NCBI GenBank assembly: GCA_964521715.1
Contig: CAZFSS010000008.1
Span: forward strand, 1 to 64,000
Source of the DNA: DAOVRD01 sp964521715
Lineage (GTDB): Bacteria > Planctomycetota > Brocadiia > SM23-32
Length of the DNA stretch: 64,000 nt
Direction of reading: 5' to 3'
Below are positions 42,146 through 50,217 of this stretch, in pieces (within the stretch, counting starts at the first letter, position 1; every line of letters begins with the position of its first letter). The translations under genes were made by a program, and so were the position numbers. The notes under the pieces are model-generated. The model was given only the letters and a program-made list of their open reading frames with translations. It was not told the DNA's origin and did no database searches.

Positions 42146-43495
42146 TCATTCTGGCTCTCGAAGGCGACGTCCCCCTCCGGGCGCGCTGAGCCCGCCGCAG
42201 CAGCAGAACATCCGGTCGCGCGTCATCTTCAGCCTGTGCTCCAGCATGTCCCACAGGCCGGGGTGTTCCGTGCAGAGGGCGAACGGCGTCTCGGGGCTGA
42301 GGCGCTCGACTTCTCTGATGTAGTGCTCGTAGATGTCCCGCCGCACGTCGAGCGGGAACGGCGCGTGGTGCTGGCCGTTCAGTTCGNNNNNNNNNNNNNN
42401 NNNNNNNNNNNNNNNNNNNNNNNNNNNNNNNNNNNNNNNNNNNNNNNNNNNNNNNNNNNNNNNNNNNNNNNNNNNNNNNNNNNNNNCCGCGTCCATCATC
42501 GCCAGCACCCAGCCGCGCAGCACCTCCGGTCTCACGCGGGAGAATAGCAGCTCGAGCATCTCTGTCGTCTCCCGCCGCCAGTCCTTCACGGGCAGGATGG
42601 GCGTGAACCCCGCGCGCACGGTGAAGCCGTGCTCCTGGCAGAACCGCATCGCTTCGATCCGTTGCGCGAGGGACGGCGAGTCGCGCTCGATCGCCCGCGC
42701 CTGCGTCTCCATGGACAGCGTCCAGTTGATGGGCACGTGCTCCTTGTACGGCAGGTCGGCGAGCCATTCGACGTTGTCGCTGCGCGTGTAGAGCAGCAGG
42801 TACTTGCCGTGATCCGCGAAGCACCGCGCCAGCACCTCGGAGGCGCCATACTCCGGCTCGAATGCAAGGATGTCGCTGAACAGATCGTAGCGGTAGAGGA
42901 GTTGCTCGGGCCGGCGTTGGAACATGGCGGCGAGATGCTCGCAGAACTCCTCGATGTCGAGCATGATGTTGACGATGAATCCCTCCCCGCAGTAATCGCA
43001 CTTGTGCACGCACCCGCCAAGCGTGTGCACACCCCAGCCGCCCTGGCAGACGAAGTTGCCTTCGGGCGTGAGCAGTTCGCGCCTGCTGAAGGCGAAGCCC
43101 TCGCCCACGCCGCAGAACTGCGCCTGAAGCCGGCTCGCGTGCGGATTGGCGTAGCGGCGCGGCGCAGGAAGGCGTCTCGACTCGTCCCAGACGAACGTGT
43201 TGAAGACCAGCACGGGATCGTCTTCGAGCTTCAGCAGGCCCTGGCGGACGAAACCGTGCCCGGCCTTGAGAACCTGCTCGGACGCGATGTCCTCGCTCAC
43301 GCCCGCCACATCGAGGATGGCGCCAAGGTCGCCCATGCCCACGGTCGGCACATCGTGGCGCGAGCGCCCGAGCGCCGCGAGCATGCGGTCCATTCGCTCG
43401 AGGGCCCGGGGGTTCTCGTAGACGCGCTCGTGCACGAACACGCCGCGCGGTTTCAAGTCGTACACGGCCCAGCCTCCTGCGAGAGGAATGGGCAC
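42146..43495 (-). CDS. Spore photoproduct lyase-like radical SAM protein, interrupted by scaffold gap
   Basis: About 449 codons including 34 unknown ones. C-V-H-K-C-D-Y-C is the CxxxCxxC radical SAM cluster motif, in the context GGCVHKCDYCGEGF typical of spore photoproduct lyase homologues (SplB family). The flanks LVFNTFVWDESRRL and YRYDLFSDILAFEPEYG agree. In spore formers this enzyme repairs UV-made thymine dimers; in non-sporulating bacteria the homologues' roles are unclear. The start is a GTG at 43495. Ns at 42,385-42,486 hide part of the C-terminal third; that the frame stays open through the gap is only as reliable as the gap length. Confidence 0.78.
   Translation of the reverse strand: MPIPLAGGWAVYDLKPRGVFVHERVYENPRALERMDRMLAALGRSRHDVPTVGMGDLGAILDVAGVSEDIASEQVLKAGHGFVRQGLLKLEDDPVLVFNTFVWDESRRLPAPRRYANPHASRLQAQFCGVGEGFAFSRRELLTPEGNFVCQGGWGVHTLGGCVHKCDYCGEGFIVNIMLDIEEFCEHLAAMFQRRPEQLLYRYDLFSDILAFEPEYGASEVLARCFADHGKYLLLYTRSDNVEWLADLPYKEHVPINWTLSMETQARAIERDSPSLAQRIEAMRFCQEHGFTVRAGFTPILPVKDWRRETTEMLELLFSRVRPEVLRGWVLAMMDAXXXXXXXXXXXXXXXXXXXXXXXXXXXXXXXXXXELNGQHHAPFPLDVRRDIYEHYIREVERLSPETPFALCTEHPGLWDMLEHRLKMTRDRMFCCCGGLSAPGGGRRLREPE
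42385..42486. other. Assembly gap (run of N)
   Basis: 102 unknown bases inside the radical SAM gene. The window is therefore a scaffold, and the true distance here is uncertain. Confidence 0.99.
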
Positions 43496-43572
43496 CTCAC
43501 GCTCTCAGGCGCCGTAAGTTGGATCATACCTTTGCCGCCGCGCCGGCCCAGACGTGCCGCTGGATGCGCTGC

Positions 43573-44454
43573 TTAGACCTCTCCTCCCGGCAACGCGACA
43601 AGCCTGCGGAAGTCCGACTCTTGCAGAATACGAATCGGTTGCCCCTTCTCGATTAGCCTCTCGGCTTTCCGATGCTTCGAGCTTTTTTCATGCCCTGCGA
43701 GTTCACGTATGTCCTGGTCGCCTACGATCAAGAGGCTAGTAGCCTTGGTGACGGACTCAGCAACTTCACAGCCTGCGGCAGCGGCGAGGTCTGCGGCTTC
43801 GCGCCTGGGCATCGAAAGCGCCCCGGTAAACACGGCGATTTCGCCGCACAGTGGGCCTTCCAGATTGCCTGCGCGTGTGATTCTCTCTGATGGCGTGCTG
43901 CTCCGGGATGGTGGCGCGACAGGCTTCTTGGCGCGAACTACCCATTCATCGACGCACAACCCACTTTCACGCATGGCGTGGAGAAGGATCTCTCCCGCCG
44001 CACGGGCATCCTCCGCTGCGTTGTGCTGCTGGAACTCAATGCCCAAGCGATCAGCGAGTGGAGCAAGTCCGTAGCCCCTCTGTGAAAGGTCGAGCCATGT
44101 TCTGCGAGCAACCCGCGCAGTGTCAAGCCACTTGATGAGTGGAAAGTCAAGCCCATACTTTGCGAACACAGACCGTATCGCGGCCTGGTCGAACGAAGTA
44201 TGCGTGACGACCACAGTGGCGGTGAGGACCTGGCGTAGGATTCCGCTAAGCTGGGGGAAGGTTGGGGCCTCAGCGACCATCGACTCGTCGATTCCGTGAA
44301 TTGCGGTGTTGACTGTGGCGAACTCGTCTTCCGGATTGACCAACGACTCCCACGTGTCGCGGAAGCGCCCGTCAGCAAAACGTGCGATTCCGATTTGGCA
44401 GATGCTGGAGAGGTCGGGGTTGGCAGTCTCGACGTCAAGCCCTATGAAGTCCAT
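43573..44454 (-). CDS. DEDDh 3'-5' exonuclease with C-terminal BRCT-like domain
   Basis: 293 residues from the ATG at 44454; upstream codons to 44592 run into the structured element. The DnaQ-like motifs are GLDVETAN (D7, E9), THTSFDQAAI and HNAAEDARAAGEI (H and D of ExoIII epsilon). The C-terminal 90 residues (GEIAVFTGALSMPRREAADLAAAAGCEV...TSLLIVGDQD) form a BRCT domain. This exonuclease-BRCT layout is common in mobile or defence-associated regions and in DNA polymerase III epsilon-like proteins. It would degrade or proofread 3' ends of DNA. Confidence 0.87.
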   Translation of the reverse strand: MDFIGLDVETANPDLSSICQIGIARFADGRFRDTWESLVNPEDEFATVNTAIHGIDESMVAEAPTFPQLSGILRQVLTATVVVTHTSFDQAAIRSVFAKYGLDFPLIKWLDTARVARRTWLDLSQRGYGLAPLADRLGIEFQQHNAAEDARAAGEILLHAMRESGLCVDEWVVRAKKPVAPPSRSSTPSERITRAGNLEGPLCGEIAVFTGALSMPRREAADLAAAAGCEVAESVTKATSLLIVGDQDIRELAGHEKSSKHRKAERLIEKGQPIRILQESDFRRLVALPGGEV

Positions 44455-44553
44455 GATGATGTCGGCTCTCCTCTGGCCTAACGAAGGGATGACCGGCGGT
44501 GGGAACTGCCAGAGCGGAGCGGCAGCAATTCTCACGATCCGTGTCCATCCTCT

Positions 44554-44620
44554 TATGTATGCCCAGCATGGGTGCGAACCAGTGGGGTGCAAGTCCCCTG
44601 TGTGTGAATCCAGCTACATA
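44554..44620 (+). ncRNA. Structured element resembling the 5' end of a group II intron
   Basis: TATGTA (44554-44559) and TACATA (44615-44620) can close a stem around two hairpins: CCCA-GCA-TGGG, and GGGG-TGCAAGT-CCCC. The words TGCCCAGCATGGGTG and GGGGTGCAAGTCCCC recall domain I of bacterial group II introns. No reverse transcriptase gene is present, so if the match is right this is a 5' fragment. Translated, this element creates spurious frames on both strands. Confidence 0.4.
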
Positions 44621-44638
44621 CGGTATCTGCACTACATA

Positions 44639-45892
44639 CTACTCGTTGAGAAACAGCTTGCAGATGTTAGCAAGTTCCTGGGCGTTAGTTCTGAACCACT
44701 CCTTTCCAACAGCAGTCTCGACTTGCCTGCCCATTTGGCGCAACTGTCGGTGCACTGCGACTTCAAGTTCGCGCCCGGAGGGGGTCCCACAGATGAGCAA
44801 GAGCTCTGCCCTCTCAGGAAAGCCAGCCCGCTCCACCCAGGAGCCCTCTCCCATGCCCTCTCCGACTGTAACGATGGACTTCATGCCCAGCATGACAGTC
44901 GCACCAGGCCCCCGGCTTGCCTGGAGGCCTTCAGGAAAATTCTGCTGATATGCCTCGTGCGGCCAGTTCATCATCTGCGCGATCCTTGCCACTGCGCCGG
45001 CTGAACTGCGCGTATAGCCGATCTTGACTGGGTAGGACTCCTCGCCTTTGAGCGCCGCCAGTTCTCTCAGACTGGGGAAAGTGAACGCGTAGAGCTCCTC
45101 TGGACCACCTCCCAGGCGCAGGGCTCTTTCGGAATCTACGTACGCGCCATATGTACAGAGGACGTAGTCAGCCCGCTGCTTCTCCGCTACCGCCGGATCG
45201 GCGTCATGTATTGTGTTCCGGTTGTTGGCGATCATCTCGTCGGAGATACTCTGAGCGCGCTCTGGCAGCACTCGTTCCAGACCGTAGGTGAGCACGGACA
45301 GACGCACGCCGTTGTCGAACTCAACATCGACCCACTTATAGCCGTCGCAGGTATCGGGCACCGTCCACCCAAGCTGCCCGACATGGAGACCTGGCGCGTA
45401 ACGGCCTAGGTCCTCGACAAGAACGACTCGTTCCCGCTGAGTCATGTCCCAGCACAGCCGGCCGTTCTGATCGTAGCAGTACACGCAGCCGGCTTTGTCT
45501 ACTTCCCGCTTGACGATCACTGCGTCCCACTTGCTCTTGCGGGTCACCATCGCTCGTATGGCTGATGCGCTCAGGCGACGGGGCTCTTCTGGACTTCCTG
45601 CCAAGAACAAGGGCCCAGATGCCTTCCCGCGTTCCTCCACCCAATCCCGCAGAGCATCCAGAACAGCGGCGGAAAGGGGGACACGCCTGTGTTGTCCCCC
45701 CGTACCAACAGTCACCGCCTGATCCTCCGGGCAGAGGTCGCTCAACGCGAGCGCTGACACCTCCTCCGCCGAAAGCCCTTCTTCGTAAAGCAGCATGACC
45801 ACAGCGGCGTCTCGAGCATCAGCCTGCTGCAGCACAGCTCGCAGGACGCGCTCGTCGCGGATCTTCGAGTCCCAAAAACCTTGTTTTTCCAT
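44639..45892 (-). CDS. Degenerate-integrase/GIY-YIG-like fusion protein
   Basis: 417 residues. Residues 15-118 align with the catalytic-domain front half of tyrosine recombinases, down to DALRDWVEERGKASGPLF matching DALKAWIKERGKEPGPLF in the recombinase at 7,343-8,302. However, the catalytic Arg region reads EEGLSAEEVSAL, without Arg, and there is no HxxR or Tyr. Residues 136-147 contain CVYCYDQNGRLC. Residues 266-402 (YPVKIGYTRSS, then GRELEVAVHRQL and GKEWF) look like a Mug113/T5orf172-type GIY-YIG nuclease domain. The integrase part may be a DNA-binding platform. The gene follows the HNH gene by 58 bp. Confidence 0.65.
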   Translation of the reverse strand: MEKQGFWDSKIRDERVLRAVLQQADARDAAVVMLLYEEGLSAEEVSALALSDLCPEDQAVTVGTGGQHRRVPLSAAVLDALRDWVEERGKASGPLFLAGSPEEPRRLSASAIRAMVTRKSKWDAVIVKREVDKAGCVYCYDQNGRLCWDMTQRERVVLVEDLGRYAPGLHVGQLGWTVPDTCDGYKWVDVEFDNGVRLSVLTYGLERVLPERAQSISDEMIANNRNTIHDADPAVAEKQRADYVLCTYGAYVDSERALRLGGGPEELYAFTFPSLRELAALKGEESYPVKIGYTRSSAGAVARIAQMMNWPHEAYQQNFPEGLQASRGPGATVMLGMKSIVTVGEGMGEGSWVERAGFPERAELLLICGTPSGRELEVAVHRQLRQMGRQVETAVGKEWFRTNAQELANICKLFLNE

Positions 45893-45950
45893 TATGAAAC
45901 CGCCACGTACTTGCAGACAATACTCGTCTACTCCAAGCGCCCAGGCTTAT

Positions 45951-46724
45951 TCAAGGCGTTGCGTAATCACCAAAGGAGTCGTACGACTTTTCTCCCCGCT
46001 TCTTGCGTATTCTGCCAACGCGTGTGTCGTCTATCCTCCGCTGCAGGTGGGCTACCAGTTCCCCGAACTTCTCCCTCGGCACCATGTCCCACTTGCACTT
46101 GAACTCCCTCTTCACGCCGTCGTAGATGGCCATGTACTTGTAACGACCGGTCTTCTCTTTGTCTATCTTCTGCCACTCGTTGTACCGGTCGATCAGATAC
46201 TTGACGTAGTTCCTCATCGTCAGGTCGCTGGCAATGGCACCCGGGGGCGGCTGAACCTTCACGGTGCGTCTCCCCGTCCTTATGTTCACCGTGTCAGCCT
46301 GTACCGCGCCAGGGCTATTGACAGCTACATGGCCTGCCACGTCGTGGATGACAAGTGTCCTGTACTGGCCCAGCAGTTTCTGTGCGGCCAGAGCAGCCTG
46401 CGGCGTTATCTCAATCTCCCCAAGGCGTTCATGCTGACGCTTCATTTCAAGGAGCGAAGCAGCTGTGTACCTATCGGGTTCACTGTCAACGATACCGTGA
46501 TGGCGAGCGCACATGAGTATGAGGTTCGAGAAACCGTGCCGTTGCTCGTCCGTTTGGGCAGGATCGTACCTGGGGCCGTCTGGCTTCAGCGAACAGATGT
46601 GGCAGATGTGGCCGGTTACCGTTCCGCTCTCCTCTGCTATCGGAACGTCACAGCCAGGGAATGCGCAGCGGTTCCGGGACAGGGCGAAGAGGCGCTTGAC
46701 CGTTTTCTGCGAGGGCGCGTTCAT
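45951..46724 (-). CDS. HNH endonuclease-like protein
   Basis: 257 residues from the ATG at 46724; an upstream TTG at 46796 is possible. Cys20, Cys25 and Cys72 with HICHI (His39) and LILMCARHHGIVD (N67, H75/H76) make a zinc-ribbon HNH fold (H-N-H). A central linker repeats hydrophobic strands, and the C-terminal 90 residues (NYVKYLIDRYNEWQKIDKEKTGRY) form a helical domain of unknown role, seen in defence-associated effector nucleases. It is the first gene downstream of the promoter at 46827-46855 and precedes the integrase/GIY-YIG fusion. Confidence 0.82.
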   Translation of the reverse strand: MNAPSQKTVKRLFALSRNRCAFPGCDVPIAEESGTVTGHICHICSLKPDGPRYDPAQTDEQRHGFSNLILMCARHHGIVDSEPDRYTAASLLEMKRQHERLGEIEITPQAALAAQKLLGQYRTLVIHDVAGHVAVNSPGAVQADTVNIRTGRRTVKVQPPPGAIASDLTMRNYVKYLIDRYNEWQKIDKEKTGRYKYMAIYDGVKREFKCKWDMVPREKFGELVAHLQRRIDDTRVGRIRKKRGEKSYDSFGDYATP

Positions 46725-46820
46725 GTTGCACGCAGTCCATTCCGTCGTGTCGGCACACCATACTAACCGCCAGCAAGCATTGTTCAGCGCACTCAAGAGT
46801 GCCGGCCACTCCGGATGTAC

Positions 46821-46836
46821 GCCCTAATAGTAGGGC
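46821..46836. promoter_or_regulatory. Inverted repeat over the HNH-gene -10 box (operator-like)
   Basis: GCCCTA-ATAG-TAGGGC is a perfect 6-bp inverted repeat that overlaps the predicted minus-strand -10 box. A repressor bound here would shut the promoter. Confidence 0.45.
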
Positions 46837-46855
46837 TCGATGCTTCGCGTGTCAA
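46827..46855 (-). promoter_or_regulatory. Predicted sigma-70 promoter of the HNH/fusion operon
   Basis: On the minus strand TTGACA (46855-46850), 17 bp spacer, TACTAT (46832-46827). Transcription would start near 46820, about 96 bases before the HNH start. Confidence 0.65.
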
Positions 46856-47193
46856 TCACTCGACGTGCTGCCTTTGCCCCTGAAGTGCCGACAGCTTGAT
46901 GCGTCCACGACTCTGCGGCGAGTTCACTTGAGCCCCCACGTGGTCTACGCGCTGCATGGACGCGGCAGCGGCGCAACCCACCACGCAGTCGAACCAGTCC
47001 CGCCGGAGGCGGGCAGGGGTTGTCCCTTCGGCTTCGGTCAGGGCAGGCGGGCTTATGGGCAGGGAGCCTCCAGGCTCCGTCGCCATAGCTTGCAGCTTTC
47101 GCAGCCGAAGCGGCTGCTTTGGCGGAGTAGGCATGGAGCGGCGGCGGCGCCGAGAGCTCGTGCCGGCTTGCACAATGTGTTACACTTGAGGAG
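46856..47193. other. Gap between the island-2 promoter and the planctomycete operon
   Basis: I see no gene. Frames here are shadow-like and GC-rich. The plus-strand operon begins after this gap. Confidence 0.4.
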
Positions 47194-47226
47194 ATGATTG
47201 GCAGCGTCGGACGAGGGACGATCGGG

Positions 47227-48852
47227 ATGAAGTGGCGATCGGTGATGGCCCTGCTGGGCGGGCTCGCGATGATCGCCGGCCTGGCTGCGCAGGGCCTTGC
47301 GGCCGCCGGGGAGCCGCAGGTCGGAGACGGCCCGGCCGAAGCAGGAGCGCCCCTGCCGCTGGCGCCGTTCGAACAGGCCGCCCTGTCCACGCCCGCCAGC
47401 CGCATCGACGAGCTGGTGCTCGCGTCGCTCAAGGCGCGGGGCATCCGGCCCGCCAACCCCTGCTCCGACGCCGTTTTCTTCAGGCGCGTGCACCTGGACC
47501 TGCTTGGATTGTTGCCGGATCCCGCCGCGCTGGACCGCTTCCTGCAGGACCGCGACCCCGGCAAGCGCGCCGCGCTGATCGACGCGCTGCTCGAGCACAA
47601 GGCGTTTGCCGACTACCAGTCGCTGAGGTGGTGCGACCTGCTGCGCGTCAAGGCCGAGTTCCCCATCAACCTCTGGCCCAACGCCGTGCAGGCCTACCAT
47701 CAGTGGGTGCGCGACGCGATCTACGAGAACCGGCCGTACGACGAGTTCGTGCGCGTGCTGCTGACGTCGAGCGGCAGCAACTTCCGCGTGCCGCCCGTCA
47801 ACTTCTACCGCGCCGTGCAGAGCCGCGAGCCGGCTGCCATTGCCGACGCCGTCGCGCTGACCTTCATGGGGGTGCGCACGGCGAACTGGCCTGACGAGCG
47901 CCGCGCCGGCATGGCCGCCTTCTTCTCGCGCATCGCCTACAAGCCGACGGCTGAGTGGAAGGAGGAGATCGTCTGCCTCGACCCGGCGCCCGCCGGCCCC
48001 GTGCAGGCCTCCTACCCGGACGGAGGGTCCGTCCGGATCTTGCCGCGGCAGGACCCCCGGCGCGTCTTCGCCGACTGGCTGACGGCTCCGGACAACCCGT
48101 GGTTTGCCCGCAACGCCGTCAACCGCATCTGGGCCTGGCTGATGGGTCGCGGCATCGTCCATGAGCCGGACGACATCCGGCCCGACAACCCGCCCGTCAA
48201 CCCTGAGCTGCTCGCCTGCCTGGAGCGCGAACTCGTGGACTCCGGCTACGACTTGCGGCACATCTACCGGCTCATCCTCAACTCGCGGACCTACCAGCAG
48301 TCGTCCATCTTGCAGAGCGACGAGCCCGACGCCGATGCGCTGTTTGCGCGGTACATCCCGCGTCGCCTGGATGCCGAGGTGCTTGCGGACGCCATCTACT
48401 GGTTTGCCGGCTGGGGGGAGGGCTACACGAGCCCCATCCCGGAGCCGTTCACCTTCGTGCCGGCGCGGCACCACACGACCGAGCTGGCCGACGGGAGCAC
48501 CTCCAGCAGGTTTCTAGAGCTGTTCGGGCGGCCGGCGCGCGACACGGGGCTGGAATCGGAACGCAACAACGCGCCGACGGCGGCGCAGCGGCTGCACCTG
48601 CTGAATTCGACGGACGTTCAGAACAGGATCGCGCGCAACTGGCGCGCGCAGCAACTCGCACAGGCGAGCGGTGACGACAGGCGCGGGGTCATCAGATGGC
48701 TCTACATGACCATGCTTACGCGTGAGCCGACGCCAGCCGAAGCAGCGGCCGTGGAGGCCCACCTCGACGCGCCCGGCGTGGACAAGAGGCAGGCGGCCGA
48801 GGACGTCATCTGGGCGCTCTTCAACAGCAAGGAGTTCCTCTACCGGCACTAG
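47227..48852 (+). CDS. DUF1549/DUF1553 planctomycete secreted protein
   Basis: 541 residues from the ATG at 47227 (GAGGGA upstream); an ATG at 47194 with GAGGAG adjacent would add 11 residues. A signal peptide (MKWRSVMALLGGLAMIAGLAAQG) is followed by the DUF1549 words RRVHLDLLGLLPDPAALDRFLQD and, in the C-terminal half, the DUF1553 words PRRVFADWLTAPDNPWFARNAVNRIWAWLMGRGIV, LILNSRTYQQS and AEDVIWALFNSKEFLYRH (read as separate conserved blocks). The usual cytochrome c module is absent. The two domains are shorter than in the full-length family. The gene precedes its usual partner, DUF1501, by 26 bp. Confidence 0.87.
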   Translation: MKWRSVMALLGGLAMIAGLAAQGLAAAGEPQVGDGPAEAGAPLPLAPFEQAALSTPASRIDELVLASLKARGIRPANPCSDAVFFRRVHLDLLGLLPDPAALDRFLQDRDPGKRAALIDALLEHKAFADYQSLRWCDLLRVKAEFPINLWPNAVQAYHQWVRDAIYENRPYDEFVRVLLTSSGSNFRVPPVNFYRAVQSREPAAIADAVALTFMGVRTANWPDERRAGMAAFFSRIAYKPTAEWKEEIVCLDPAPAGPVQASYPDGGSVRILPRQDPRRVFADWLTAPDNPWFARNAVNRIWAWLMGRGIVHEPDDIRPDNPPVNPELLACLERELVDSGYDLRHIYRLILNSRTYQQSSILQSDEPDADALFARYIPRRLDAEVLADAIYWFAGWGEGYTSPIPEPFTFVPARHHTTELADGSTSSRFLELFGRPARDTGLESERNNAPTAAQRLHLLNSTDVQNRIARNWRAQQLAQASGDDRRGVIRWLYMTMLTREPTPAEAAAVEAHLDAPGVDKRQAAEDVIWALFNSKEFLYRH

Positions 48853-48878
48853 AAACGCGGCAGGGGAGGAAAACGGGA

Positions 48879-50207
48879 GTGCAGGACGAACCGAAGAGAG
48901 ACGCGATCACGCGGCGCGAGGCGCTCGGGCGCATCGCTGTGTGTGCGGCCGGGCTTGCGCTCAGGGGGCCCCTCGGCGCCCTGGCGGCGCCCGTCCGGCA
49001 GCCGACGGCAAGGTCCGTCATCCAGATATGGATGTGGGGCGGCCCGTCGCACCTGGACACATTCGATCCCAAGCCGGGCCTGGGCCGCGACTACTGCGGG
49101 CCGTTCGACACCGCGATGCCGACGAACGTCGAGGGCATCCAGGTCAACGCGCAGTTGCCGCTGCTCGCCATGCAGGCGGACAAGTACTCGATCATCCGCA
49201 GCATGACGCACGGCAGCAACGCGCACGAGACGGCGTCGTACCTCGTGCAGACGGGCCGCGAGCCGGGCAGGCTGGTGTACCCGTCGGCCGGAGCCGTCGT
49301 GTCTCTCTTCAAGGGCCACAGGGCCGGCTACAGGGGGTCGGCTCCGCCTTACATCGTCCTGACGCAGCCCCAGGGCCGTTTCTCCGAGGCGGGCTTCCTC
49401 GGTTCGGAGTATGGGCCTTTTGCCACCGGGGGAGACCCGAACCGCGACCCCTTCGAGGTCGAGGGGATCGTCGCGCCCGGCGTGTCCGACGAGCGGCAGC
49501 TCCGCCGGCGAGAACTGCTGCACGCGCTCGACACGCTCGCCCACGCCGCGCCTTCCGATCCGTACTTCGCCGAGCTGGACCGCTGCGAGCAAGAGGCCTA
49601 CGAGACGATGTTCGGTGAGGTGAAGCAGACCTTCGACCTCTCGCAGGAGACCCAGGAGATGCGGGAGCGCTACGGCCGCAACACGTTCGGCCAGGCGTGC
49701 CTCGTTGCCCGAAGGTTGGTCGAGCAGGGCGTGCCCTACGTGACCATCAACTACGAGGGGTGGGACACGCACAAGCAGCACTTCGGCACCTTGAGCTGGA
49801 AGCAGCCACAGATGGACCGCGGCATGGCGACGCTCCTGCAGGATCTGTCGGATCACGGCCTGCTGGAGAGCACGATCGTCTGGTGGGGTGGCGAGTTCGG
49901 CCGCACGCCGAAGATCGACTGGGAGCCGCCCTGGAACGGCGGCCGCGGGCACTACGGCCAGTGCTTCAGCGTCGTCGTCGCGGGCGGAGGTTTCAAAGGA
50001 GGCCGTGTGGTCGGCGCGTCCAACCAGACAGGCGAGGAGGTAGCCGAGCGCCCCGTCTGCCCGCGTGACCTGCTCGCGAGCATGTATACGTTGCTCGGCA
50101 TCGACCCGGAGGGCCCCCTGCCCAACCCGCGGGGGCTCGACGCGCGGGTGCTGCCGGCCGACGAGGCCGGCGCGCGAAGCGGCGGCCTGTTGACCGAGAT
50201 CATGTGA
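48879..50207 (+). CDS. DUF1501 protein with twin-arginine leader
   Basis: 442 residues from a GTG at 48879, preceded by GGGGAGGAAAACGGGA. A Tat-like leader (ITRREALGRIAVCAAGLALRG) precedes the DUF1501 domain, marked by VIQIWMWGGPSHLDTFDPKPG and TINYEGWDTHKQHF and WGGEFGRTPK, the family's alkaline-phosphatase-like (sulfatase-fold) blocks. In planctomycetes this gene pairs with DUF1553 genes in many copies; the function is unknown, perhaps polysaccharide or sulfated-substrate handling. The next gene starts 10 bp after the stop. Confidence 0.9.
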   Translation: MQDEPKRDAITRREALGRIAVCAAGLALRGPLGALAAPVRQPTARSVIQIWMWGGPSHLDTFDPKPGLGRDYCGPFDTAMPTNVEGIQVNAQLPLLAMQADKYSIIRSMTHGSNAHETASYLVQTGREPGRLVYPSAGAVVSLFKGHRAGYRGSAPPYIVLTQPQGRFSEAGFLGSEYGPFATGGDPNRDPFEVEGIVAPGVSDERQLRRRELLHALDTLAHAAPSDPYFAELDRCEQEAYETMFGEVKQTFDLSQETQEMRERYGRNTFGQACLVARRLVEQGVPYVTINYEGWDTHKQHFGTLSWKQPQMDRGMATLLQDLSDHGLLESTIVWWGGEFGRTPKIDWEPPWNGGRGHYGQCFSVVVAGGGFKGGRVVGASNQTGEEVAERPVCPRDLLASMYTLLGIDPEGPLPNPRGLDARVLPADEAGARSGGLLTEIM

Positions 50208-50217
50208 GCCCCTGACC

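Noticed and set aside
46799..47197. Plus-strand frame before the DUF1549/DUF1553 gene
   Set aside because: No signal peptide, family match or ribosome-binding site, and it overlaps the HNH promoter.
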